In this document: positions 57,361 through 64,000 of the stretch, piece by piece
Position numbering within the stretch: the first letter of the stretch is position 1
How the letters are laid out: every line of letters starts with the position of its first letter
Origin: Trichococcus flocculiformis
Lineage (GTDB): Bacteria; Bacillota; Bacilli; Lactobacillales; Aerococcaceae
Length of the DNA stretch: 64,000 bases
Direction: 5' to 3'
Assembly: GCF_900113645.1 (NCBI RefSeq)
Contig: NZ_FOQC01000008.1
Span: 17,482 to 81,481, forward strand
Position numbers and translations under genes: made by a program
The notes under the pieces: model-generated
The model's input: only the letters and a program-made list of their open reading frames with translations
Database searches by the model: none
Told to the model about the DNA's origin: nothing

Positions 57361-57984
57361 CTATACATTTCCATCTGAGGCTTGCCCATCATGAGCCAGC
57401 CATTTGCAATCTGTTATCTCCATATTTGTAAATGTTGCTTTAAACGATGAATTTTCTGGACTACAAGCATAGATACCAAATTGAATGGCGCCATTACCTT
57501 TCCACATATGGAATATCCGCATCTGACTATAATGAATTCCATCGATCGATGATTCTATACAATAATCATTCTCCCTCCGACTAAATCTATACCACATAGA
57601 TTTAATCGATGCATCAATAACTGTCGTAGCCCAATCAGAATAGCCACTATTCGTAACAACACTTCCTAAATGTTGAAAATCTTCATTTTCATATTCAATA
57701 GAGCATTTAAACCAATTTTCGCTATCTAAATACATAACAACTCCACATTGGTCAAAACGATGATTGCTTTCAAATTCAGTTTTTACTATAAAGGAAAAGT
57801 ATTTTTTATCCGTATTAATTTGCAAAACAGGCGCATTATCATTCCTAAAATTGTAATAGGTTCTTTGCCATAAGTCAGTATGAGGCTCTGTTACAATTTC
57901 TATTTTGTTTTCGGTAATGCTATAGTTTTTAGGTTCCCTTATCCATTTTAAATCTTTACTATTAAATTCCGTATTTTTCCTCAT
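57361..57984 (-). CDS. DUF1349 protein
   Basis: A 207-residue soluble protein of the DUF1349 group (concanavalin-like beta-sandwich; yeast relative called regulator of enolase). Typical segments: TEPHTDLWQRTYYNF (33-47), FDQCGVVMYLDSENWFKCSIE (in part CGVVMYLDSENWFKCSIE), and IHYSQMRIFHMW. The function is unknown; a sugar-binding role is possible. AT-rich. GGAGG upstream of the ATG. Confidence 0.85.
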   Translation of the reverse strand: MRKNTEFNSKDLKWIREPKNYSITENKIEIVTEPHTDLWQRTYYNFRNDNAPVLQINTDKKYFSFIVKTEFESNHRFDQCGVVMYLDSENWFKCSIEYENEDFQHLGSVVTNSGYSDWATTVIDASIKSMWYRFSRRENDYCIESSIDGIHYSQMRIFHMWKGNGAIQFGIYACSPENSSFKATFTNMEITDCKWLAHDGQASDGNV

Positions 57985-58078
57985 CTATTAAACCTCCGTA
58001 ACTATTTATGCTGATATTATAACCTTAATCAATAATGGAAGGAGACATAAGTGTTCAGACACAAAGACAAAGAGGATA

Positions 58079-58174
58079 ATGACAGTGAATAAAGCATTTC
58101 CGGAAACATGTCTATGGGGCGGTGCAACCGCCGCGAACCAATACGAGGGCGGTATGGATTTAGGATCAAAATAG
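58079..58174 (+). pseudogene. N-terminal remnant of a GH1 glycosidase
   Basis: ATG at 58079 opens a 31-codon frame, MTVNKAFPETCLWGGATAANQ then YEGGMDLGSK-stop. F-P-E-x-x-L-W-G-G-A-T-A-A-N-Q-Y-E-G is the conserved beginning of GH1 6-phospho-beta-glucosidases. The stop at 58172 and the repeat array that follows show truncation. A ribosome-binding-like AGAGGA remains upstream. Confidence 0.85.
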
Positions 58175-58190
58175 CCGAATAGACGTTATG

Positions 58191-58303
58191 TATTCGACAA
58201 ACTCGTTCTGCAAAGGAGTCAGATTGTCGAATGCTAGGCAGTATTCGACAATTTCGCCCAAAACTGGAATGAACTTGTCGAATGTTAGTCCGATATTCGG
58301 CAA
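58191..58303. repeat. tandem palindromic repeat array, about 51-bp unit
   Basis: TATTCGACAA at 58191 and 58242 and TATTCGGCAA at 58294 alternate with TTGTCGAATG at 58224 and 58275. Each TTGTCGAATG is followed after 7-9 bp by its inverted partner, giving two dyads, and the period is 51-52 bp. The sequence between the arms is not conserved. Confidence 0.75.
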
Positions 58304-58385
58304 ACCCGACTCTTATATTAGACGGTGATTGCTTTTAATATTCCGCTAAAAAGTGCTATCCTGTTAACAAGGAGTGTGATGTCGA

Positions 58386-58715
58386 ATGGGTGAGAATTTT
58401 GAGTTGATAATGACTCTGGTGAGTATCGGAATCATCAGTGTATTTGGATATCTGATCATAAATATGGTTTTGAATCTGACTGCCGTTGAGGTTACCGAAA
58501 AAGCTACATTGATTGGGAAAGATACGGAGAACGCGAGCCACATGAACGGTGATTCTATGGTTACGACAACAACCTACGTGTTGACATTCGAAGTGGACGG
58601 CGGCGAACGCATCACTTTCCGTGTTGGCAGAGGGGTATACCGCAAGTATGTCATCGGTGATTATGGGCGGCTGACGTACAAAAGAAAATGGTTCAGACAA
58701 TTCGAACGGATTTGA
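58386..58715 (+). CDS. DUF2500 membrane-anchored protein
   Basis: A 109-residue protein with one N-terminal membrane helix (about 8-30: IMTLVSIGIISVFGYLIINM) and a beta-rich domain (TYVLTFEVDGGERITFRVGRG, in part FEVDGGERITFRVG), as in DUF2500. The function is not known. AAGGAG lies 10 nt before ATG. Single gene. Confidence 0.82.
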   Translation: MGENFELIMTLVSIGIISVFGYLIINMVLNLTAVEVTEKATLIGKDTENASHMNGDSMVTTTTYVLTFEVDGGERITFRVGRGVYRKYVIGDYGRLTYKRKWFRQFERI

Positions 58716-58729
58716 GAGGACTGCATAGA

Positions 58730-58890
58730 GGGATTCCAGTTCCGACGAAAGCAGATTTCGCCGAAGAACAGCAAAGTTAAAGCGTCTTAACGCCTGCAAA
58801 GACCGCTTAACCGGAGGAAGGGGGTATCCGGAATTCCACCTCCGACCAAGACTAATCTCACGGGAGTACGGAGCAACTCTGCGGACGGTC
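58730..58890. repeat. GC-rich dispersed repeat, copy 3
   Basis: No gene. Contains GTTCCGACGAAAGC, TTTCGCCGAAG, a TTAAAGCG/CGCTTAA pair and ACCGGAGGAAGG, related in style to the pieces near 32060, 40810 and 60380. Confidence 0.4.
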
Positions 58891-58897
58891 ATGAACA

Positions 58898-58948
58898 AAA
58901 ACACAAGCATCCCGGCTAAACTGTTGCCGGAATACTTGTGTTTTTTAG
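58898..58948. terminator. bidirectional terminator
   Basis: AACACAAG/CTTGTGTTTTTT outer and CCGGC/GCCGG inner stems, upstream of the ydjM-like gene end. Confidence 0.85.
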
Positions 58949-58955
58949 TTTAGAG

Positions 58956-59576
58956 CTATGAAAAGAATGCCAATCCCATTCTGCCGATCAGCAGGACTAT
59001 TTCGATGACGACTACCAGACTGCCGATTTTGAACAACCAGTCGTTCACGATGCCGTTCGCGCTGCACAAGCCGAGGCGGATGCCGCCGGGCAGCGGATAG
59101 AATAGCTTCACGCGTTTGTGGTTCAGCGTGTCGATCGCAATATGGGATGCCATCGCAACCGCAAAATAAGGGACCAACAGCGGAGACAGAATATAGACAG
59201 CCATGCTCAGCAAGGCCAGTCCAAGGAAGGAATGAAGAAACGACCGATGCGGCTGTTCTTTTCCGAAGATGCAGATACCCAAGAAAATGACGGTCCCGAA
59301 AAAAATCCGAGAGTAGGAGCTATCGTTCAAGACGGCTGAGAAAATCCCGAGTGACCATCTCGACTCCGCGAATGCCAACAGGACCGATACCGCCAGTATC
59401 AAACCAAGTATCCAGTCCAGTGTCTGATGGGATTCTGAGGTGCTGACATCGATGTCGCTGATGACGGACCCGACGATCGCGACGCCGAGACAGATGAATA
59501 ATTCCTTCAGCGTGGAGGGTTGCGTAACCAGCAAGCTGGCGGCAGTCCCTACCGCTAGGTGTGTTTTTCCAGTCAT
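58956..59576 (-). CDS. YdjM-type membrane-bound metal-dependent hydrolase
   Basis: A 206-residue membrane protein of the YdjM/DUF457 group. Start MTGKTHLAVGTAASLLV; metal-ligand-like residues in GKTHLAVG, VISDIDVSTSESH and PHRSFLHSFLG; several hydrophobic segments. In E. coli YdjM is LexA-controlled and induced by DNA damage. Here a Gram-positive LexA box lies 30 nt upstream (59606-59619), so the regulation seems conserved. ATG 59576 follows GAGAGG by 7 nt. Confidence 0.88.
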   Translation of the reverse strand: MTGKTHLAVGTAASLLVTQPSTLKELFICLGVAIVGSVISDIDVSTSESHQTLDWILGLILAVSVLLAFAESRWSLGIFSAVLNDSSYSRIFFGTVIFLGICIFGKEQPHRSFLHSFLGLALLSMAVYILSPLLVPYFAVAMASHIAIDTLNHKRVKLFYPLPGGIRLGLCSANGIVNDWLFKIGSLVVVIEIVLLIGRMGLAFFS

Positions 59577-59605
59577 GTTGAATCCTCTCAAAAACAAAAT
59601 AAGCG

Positions 59606-59619
59606 AGAACGTTTGTTCC
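59606..59619 (-). promoter_or_regulatory. LexA (SOS) box
   Basis: AGAACGTTTGTTCC matches the Firmicute SOS consensus CGAACRNRYGTTYC except for the first base; directly upstream of the ydjM-like gene. Confidence 0.8.
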
Positions 59620-59806
59620 TGCCATTCTAATCATATCTGATTCAGCGTAAAAAAGAAACAAAAACCTTACATAGTCCGATGACCGATTTTCTGCATGGGT
59701 TCATTCGATTTTGCCTATCAAATGTGTTCGATTTTGCATGTTATCCAAACTCCATGGAAGATGGTACTCTTTCCTTATCAAATTTGAATAAACAGGGGGA
59801 ACAGAA

Positions 59807-60247
59807 ATGCCGAATCAACTATTTAAAGTGACATCGACAAGTTTGCACGAAAATTACCAGGTGATCAATAAAGCCCGAGGCAAGTCTATCGTGTTGGATG
59901 AACCGGAAGCATTCGGAGGTACTGACATCGGATTGAGCCCGGTGGAGGCATTGCTTGCCGGATTAGGCAGCTGTAAAGCCATCGCCGGAAGAATGTTTGC
60001 CGAAAAGCTCGGCATCAAACTTCATGAACTGGAAATTGAAGTGAGCGGAAACCTGAACACGGACGGATTTTTGGGTGATGAGAACGTCAAAATCGGTTTC
60101 ACTGACATTCACGCGACATATCGCGTCAAAGCTGATAACACCGAAGAGGAGATCCATCATTTCGTAGAGTTTGTTGAATCACATTGCCCAGTTGGCGATA
60201 CCTTGATCAATCCTGCCAGCATCAGTTTTGATACCACCATCATTTGA
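59807..60247 (+). CDS. OsmC-family peroxide-reducing protein
   Basis: A 146-residue OsmC/Ohr-like protein. The two redox cysteines are seen in GLGSCKAIAG (about residue 56) and ESHCPVGDTL (about 124). The family reduces organic hydroperoxides with thiols. GAGGGGGAACAG precedes the ATG. It is convergent with the LysR gene downstream. Confidence 0.92.
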   Translation: MPNQLFKVTSTSLHENYQVINKARGKSIVLDEPEAFGGTDIGLSPVEALLAGLGSCKAIAGRMFAEKLGIKLHELEIEVSGNLNTDGFLGDENVKIGFTDIHATYRVKADNTEEEIHHFVEFVESHCPVGDTLINPASISFDTTII

Positions 60248-60261
60248 TTCACTAAAAAAAT

Positions 60262-60304
60262 AAAAAGCCCAAGTCGCAATAGATAGACTTGGGCTTTTTA
60301 TTTT
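60262..60304. terminator. terminator after osmC-like gene
   Basis: AAAAAGCCCAAGTC...GACTTGGGCTTTTT with a T-rich end. Confidence 0.95.
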
Positions 60305-60314
60305 TGACCGAATA

Positions 60315-60480
60315 GGCTGCGTGGGGTTCTTTACCACCGGCGAGGCAAGGCTCCAGCGGTGGTAAGACATGAAATAAGTATGCAACTCCGGCGAATGATG
60401 GCTGAGGGGAGCTGGCCAATTGATCACAGCCTTCACCTACGCTAAGGATACTCGTCGCCGGAGCTGGCGAAATCAATCAG
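60315..60480. repeat. GC-rich dispersed repeat, copy 4
   Basis: No gene. Contains ACCACCGGCGAGGC with its partner AGCGGTGGT, ACTCCGGCGAATG, and CGTCGCCGGAGCTGGCGA; related to pieces near 32060 and 40850. Confidence 0.5.
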
Positions 60481-60496
60481 ACAAATCATCCGAAAA

Positions 60497-61390
60497 TCAA
60501 CGGTCGACTTGTCTCTGAGCCTCTTCCTGCACCAACCTTAAGAAATAGTCCGAGGCTTTTGAAAACACTTGATATTTCTTCCATACAAAATGAAGCCCGA
60601 CCTCAAGCCGCGGTTCCAACGGACGGAAGCACAAATCGCTGCTCTCACCGGTATGGATGATGCCATCCAAGCACAGCGCATAATGACTGTTTTCCTCCAC
60701 GAGCAAGGAGGCATTATAGAGAAGGTTATAGGATGTGACGATATTCAGGCTGCGTTCATTGCCACCGAGCCAGCCGGCGATTTCATTTTTCACCAGAAGC
60801 TGGTTCGAACAGATGACCGGCTTATCCCTCAGATCCTTCGGTGTGATGCTTTCCAAAACAGCCATTGGACTCTCTTTCCTCATCAGGACACCCCAGATAT
60901 CTTTTGTCGGCAGTTTGATGAAATCATATTTGGACATGTTCGTTGGCTCCACAAGAACCCCAAAATCCAGTAAACCTTTATCCAAACGGTCCGTGACATC
61001 CTCGGCATTACCACTGAACAGATGAAATTTGAGCAGCGGGTGCTCCGATTGGGCTTTGCTGATTGCACGCATAATGATCCGCATGCCTTTGGTTTCGCCA
61101 CCGCCGATATAAATGTCGCCACTGAATTCAGTAGTGTCCGCATTCATTTCCGACTCGGTTTTCTCCACAAGCTGGATGATTTCCTCAGCCCGTTTTCTCA
61201 GCAACATGCCGTCATCCGTCAAAGTGATCTTCCGGTTACCCCTGATGAAAAGCTGCTTACCGAGTTCCTCTTCCAGTTCCTTCATTTGTCTGGAAAGGGT
61301 CGGTTGCGTAATATGCAAAAATTCTGCCGCTCCTGAAATGCTCTGTTCCCTTGCGATTGTCAAAAAATACTGCAGCACTCTGATTTCCAT
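60497..61390 (-). CDS. LysR-type regulator
   Basis: A 297-residue LysR regulator. HTH at 1-60 (LQYFLTIAREQSISGAAEF, LHITQPTLSRQMKELEEELGKQLF in part), effector domain 90-290 (GDIYIGGGETKGM; PVICSNQLLVKNE). The ATG at 61390 is preceded by GAGTTGAGGA. It is divergent from a small gene and the SemiSWEET gene and may control them. Confidence 0.92.
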   Translation of the reverse strand: MEIRVLQYFLTIAREQSISGAAEFLHITQPTLSRQMKELEEELGKQLFIRGNRKITLTDDGMLLRKRAEEIIQLVEKTESEMNADTTEFSGDIYIGGGETKGMRIIMRAISKAQSEHPLLKFHLFSGNAEDVTDRLDKGLLDFGVLVEPTNMSKYDFIKLPTKDIWGVLMRKESPMAVLESITPKDLRDKPVICSNQLLVKNEIAGWLGGNERSLNIVTSYNLLYNASLLVEENSHYALCLDGIIHTGESSDLCFRPLEPRLEVGLHFVWKKYQVFSKASDYFLRLVQEEAQRQVDR

Positions 61391-61518
61391 ATCCTCAACT
61401 CCTTCACCACCATTTTAGTGTTTTTTGCTATGCCTTTCAAGTATATCAAGTTATCTGATATAGGTATTTGATATTCACCCTGATTCGATATATTCTATTC
61501 ACATGAGGAGGGAGACGA

Positions 61519-61731
61519 GTGGACATAACTGAAGAAATGCTGATCACAAATCTGAAGGATGCCGGTTGCACGAAGGAAACCATCGCTGCTTTCCTTTACT
61601 ATCGGAAAAAGAACGAGCAACTAAAACAGATAGAGATACTGAAAAAACATAGGCATGGCTTGTTGGATAAGATCCATGAGGACCAGAAGGCAATCGATTG
61701 TCTGGACTACTTGCTCTACAAACTAAAATAA
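61519..61731 (+). CDS. small helical protein
   Basis: A 70-residue protein: EEMLITNLKDAGCTKETIAA, a Lys/Gln-rich helix (KKNEQLKQIEILKKHRHGLL), and DCLDYLLYKLK at the end. The pattern resembles small proteins described near sugar or redox genes in Gram-positives, but I cannot name a family. The start is GTG, 5 nt after GGGAG. It is followed after 24 nt by the SemiSWEET gene, and LysR is divergent. Confidence 0.75.
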   Translation: MDITEEMLITNLKDAGCTKETIAAFLYYRKKNEQLKQIEILKKHRHGLLDKIHEDQKAIDCLDYLLYKLK

Positions 61732-61755
61732 ACATACAAATCAGGGGGAAAAAAC

Positions 61756-61995
61756 ATGATTGGATCAATCGCAGGCGTATTAACGACATTGGCTTTTTTG
61801 CCGCAGGTAATCAAAGTTTTGCAGACAAAGGACACGAAGGCCATTTCGCTGGGGATGTACCTCATGTCAGTGATAGGTATCTTCTTGTGGATGGTGCACG
61901 GCTACAGAATCGGTGATATGGCGCTTTTCATCGCAAACGTCGTCACTTTCTGCTTGGCTTTGGTCATTTTGATCTCAAAATTGAAATATAAATAA
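61756..61995 (+). CDS. SemiSWEET sugar transporter
   Basis: A 79-residue membrane protein with three helices and the PQ-loop: TTLAFLPQVIKVLQTKDTKAI (part LAFLPQVIKV), ISLGMYLMSVIGIFLWMVHG, ANVVTFCLALVIL. SemiSWEETs act as dimers that pass sugars down their gradient. AGGGGGAAA lies upstream. Cotranscription with the 70-residue gene is likely. Confidence 0.92.
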   Translation: MIGSIAGVLTTLAFLPQVIKVLQTKDTKAISLGMYLMSVIGIFLWMVHGYRIGDMALFIANVVTFCLALVILISKLKYK

Positions 61996-62001
61996 GAATT
62001 C

Positions 62002-62028
62002 GGATCAGTTCACGCTGATCCTTTTTTG
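62002..62028 (+). terminator. terminator after SemiSWEET
   Basis: GGATCAG-TTCACG-CTGATCC followed by six T. Confidence 0.95.
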
Positions 62029-62074
62029 TTTTTCAACAAAGTCGCTTATAATGGATGAGAAGGGTGGTGCCATC

Positions 62075-62491
62075 ATGTTGGAAGAATTGGCGTTTGAAAT
62101 AGCGAAAACGGCGCATGCCGGACAGACGGATAAAGCCGGGCTTGATTATATTCTGCATCCGTTGCAAGTGGCCGCAGAGATGGCGACGGATGAAGAGAAG
62201 GCTGTCGCCTTGCTGCATGATATCATTGAGGACACGGATGTGACAGCCGATGAGTTGTTGGCTAAGGGGCTATCGGTTGCGGTAGTCGAAGCTGTTGAAG
62301 CATTGACCAAAAAAACGGACCAGAACTATGCCGATTATTTGGCAGAGGTTAAAAAGAACGGATTGGCTACTGCCGTGAAGTTGGCGGATCTGAAGCACAA
62401 TTCGGATCTGACCAGGCTGGAAACCATTACCCAAAAGGATAGGGATCGGGAAGAGAAATACCGCAAGGCAATTGAATATTTATCGAAGTGA
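62075..62491 (+). CDS. HD-domain hydrolase (MESH1/RelA-like)
   Basis: A 138-residue HD-superfamily protein close to the hydrolase domain of RelA/SpoT and to MESH1: KTAHAGQTDKAGLDYILHPLQVA (in part HAGQTDKAGLDYILHP), VALLHDIIEDTDVT (the HD motif), and KLADLKHNSDLTR. It may hydrolyse (p)ppGpp or a related nucleotide. ATG 62075 follows AAGGGTGG by 7 nt. Single gene. Confidence 0.88.
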   Translation: MLEELAFEIAKTAHAGQTDKAGLDYILHPLQVAAEMATDEEKAVALLHDIIEDTDVTADELLAKGLSVAVVEAVEALTKKTDQNYADYLAEVKKNGLATAVKLADLKHNSDLTRLETITQKDRDREEKYRKAIEYLSK

Positions 62492-62511
62492 ATTGCTGGC
62501 GTCACATTTTT

Positions 62512-62895
62512 TTACGATTTCCTGAAGCGCAGATGCCAGGTCAAACCGATCAGGTGGGCCAAATATACGATTATCAGTACGATGCGCAGCAATGTGCTGT
62601 CGGTCAGCGTAAAGGGGATCGCAAAGACAAAGAGCATCATCACGAACATCCGGCCCAACCCTTTGTTCGTGATGTTTTTTTTCACTAACGGGTCGTCGAT
62701 GTATTGTTTGTATTTTTCCGATTCGACGAATTGCTTATGCAAACGGTCCGAACTGTGTATCCAGAAGAAGCCGGTCAGCAGATAGAAGACAGTTGTAGGC
62801 AAGAACGGCAGGAATATCCCGACAGTCCCGAGACCGAACGTCAAGAAACCCATGCCCATGTATAAGTATTTTTTCAAATGGTTAGTCTCCTTCAA
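62512..62895 (-). CDS. DUF454 (YbaN-like) membrane protein
   Basis: A 127-residue inner-membrane protein of the DUF454/YbaN group: GMGFLTFGLGTVGIFLPFLPT (in part GLGTVGIFLPFLPTTVFYLL), W-I-H-S-S then IDDPLVKKNITNKG, and two final hydrophobic segments. Function unknown. GGAG lies upstream of the ATG. Convergent with the HD hydrolase gene. Confidence 0.88.
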   Translation of the reverse strand: MKETNHLKKYLYMGMGFLTFGLGTVGIFLPFLPTTVFYLLTGFFWIHSSDRLHKQFVESEKYKQYIDDPLVKKNITNKGLGRMFVMMLFVFAIPFTLTDSTLLRIVLIIVYLAHLIGLTWHLRFRKS

Positions 62896-63052
62896 ATCTG
62901 GCAGGAACCAGATGATTTTTGTTGCTTATAGTTAACAATATCCTCGTAATGCAGATTGTTTGTGATATACTATTCAGATAGTATATTACTCAACTTTCGC
63001 ACACTAAAAAAGACCATATAGACTTGATACATCAACATTTCCAGCTATAATA

Positions 63053-64000
63053 TTATGCCGCTAAAGCACTTGGAAGCTGCTTTTCCGGTTGTGGGAATGC
63101 TCGTTTCAAGAAAGTTGGTAAGTTATCGAAAACTCTATCCAGAAGTGACTCCACCATTTCTTCGGACAGGACAGGTTCTTCTGTCAGGGAAGCCTTCAGA
63201 CAGTCAAATACCAATAGAATCGCCTCTGCAAAGCGGATGTCCTCCAGTTCATCACAACACAAGAAGAACAGCTGACCGATGGTCCTGGGATCCTGCTCTT
63301 CGCGTGTACGAAGGGCGAGCATGATGTAACGGGTGAAGACAATTGTCGTGTGGGCTACCATCGCATCGTAACTGCGGCACTGGAACTCTTTTCCTAGCGC
63401 CAGATGTGACTTTGCCACCTTGAAGAAACACTCGATATCCCAGCGTTTGCCATAGAGACGCACAATTTCTTCTTCAGGCAGATTGATATCCGTGGACAAG
63501 ATTGCAAGCCAATTTTTGGAGCGATTTCGGTCACGCACGAAGACAATACGGGCCTGAATTTCTTTTTCATTATCGTCCAGTCCCAAGCTGACGACAACAG
63601 ATGCGAGGATCTTGGCACGACCACGTTTTTTGCGCACAACTTGATACAACTGGGTCAGTGTATACTTTTGCCCTTCATACGTGTAGTAGACGCGGTGCAT
63701 ACGTTTCAGCATACAGACTACCTCGAGTGGATACTCCGAAACCACGCGCTTGATTACTTTTGGAAATGCGAACCAACTATCGAAAAGTAACGTTCGAGCG
63801 CAGAGTTGGAGCGGATTTATATCATCAAGCAAGTCGAACAGCGCTTCTGTTGACTTTTTGACGGCTTCCTTCCGACGCTTGTAACCCACGGTGCGCTTAT
63901 CTATGGTCGGGTTGATTTCCTGGAAACGGTTCGATTGTTTTTCTGAGCTCAATAAAGAGAACGCAAGCGGCACGAAAGTGTTCCCATCCGACCAACCCAA
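63053..64000 (-). mobile_element. IS4-family insertion sequence, cut by window edge
   Basis: A transposase of which 315 residues lie in the window; the N-terminus is beyond the right edge. DSWFAFPK gives the second catalytic Asp, and YGKRWDIECFFKVAKSHL fits the Y-(2)-R-(3)-E-(6)-K signature of IS4-type DDE transposases. The frame is uninterrupted and ends QLPSALAA-stop, so the element may be active. The end of the element must lie within 62900-63053; I could not identify a terminal inverted repeat without the other end. Confidence 0.88.

Noticed and set aside
58191..58303. CRISPR array
   Set aside because: Repeats are 10-bp palindrome arms with two or three copies and no cas genes; the period also does not fit direct repeats with spacers of one size.

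Overview
The window looks like chromosome of a low-to-mid GC Gram-positive fermenter of the Lactobacillales, most like Carnobacteriaceae (Trichococcus/Carnobacterium-like). This is inferred from gene content, not from a marker gene: Shine-Dalgarno sites are AGGAGG-type, there is a T-box leader, a Gram-positive LexA box, cre-like sites, PTS permeases, phospho-beta-glucosidases and CarD. No rRNA or tRNA gene was seen. The right edge cuts an IS4-type transposase.

Layout. 1-6 kb: an orphan HicB domain, a hicAB toxin-antitoxin pair with a palindromic operator over its -10 box, an aldo/keto reductase, an unknown gene whose start codon lies in a hairpin, a zeta-type toxin with a tiny downstream partner, and a DeoR regulator with a HAD phosphatase. 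6-27.6 kb is a dense defence island. It holds a PLD-helicase-DUF3427 protein (with the decayed start of a second copy after it), a MerR/zinc-ribbon two-gene unit, and a phase-variable type I restriction-modification locus (hsdM, hsdS, tyrosine recombinase, inverted silent hsdS, hsdR). hsdR is followed without a visible break by a RecB-like nuclease, a SNF2 helicase, McrB and McrC. The island ends with a single-gene reverse transcriptase preceded by about 350 nt of hairpin-rich non-coding sequence, the layout of DRT-type antiphage systems.

27.6-36.6 kb: MazG-like pyrophosphohydrolase, LysR, aldo/keto reductase, DUF697 protein, DHDPS-family aldolase, nitroreductase and histidine phosphatase, then an AT-rich four-gene cassette (GNAT plus PUA-like, ASCH, P-loop kinase-like, DUF3850) that resembles a transferred unit. 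36.7-58 kb is carbohydrate metabolism: RpiR with GH4, T-box-controlled DAHP synthase, ROK kinase, two alpha-galactosidase (GH36)/AraC modules, sucrose-6-phosphate hydrolase with a PTS IIBC, and a GH1 phospho-beta-glucosidase. Inside it lies a MerR regulator next to a second aldo/keto reductase. 58-64 kb: small membrane and housekeeping genes, a LexA-box YdjM homologue, OsmC, LysR, SemiSWEET, an HD hydrolase, DUF454 and the IS4 transposase.

Four promoters spread over 46 kb carry the same GGAGT-ACTCC dyad in a 19-bp -35/-10 spacer, so one MerR-type regulator (48.4 kb) probably controls itself, both aldo/keto reductases and the histidine phosphatase. Strongest leads: the reverse transcriptase with its candidate ncRNA; the recombinase whose ribosome-binding site is buried in a long terminator-like hairpin; the RecB-like/SNF2/McrBC operon joined to hsdR; and the ASCH cassette.
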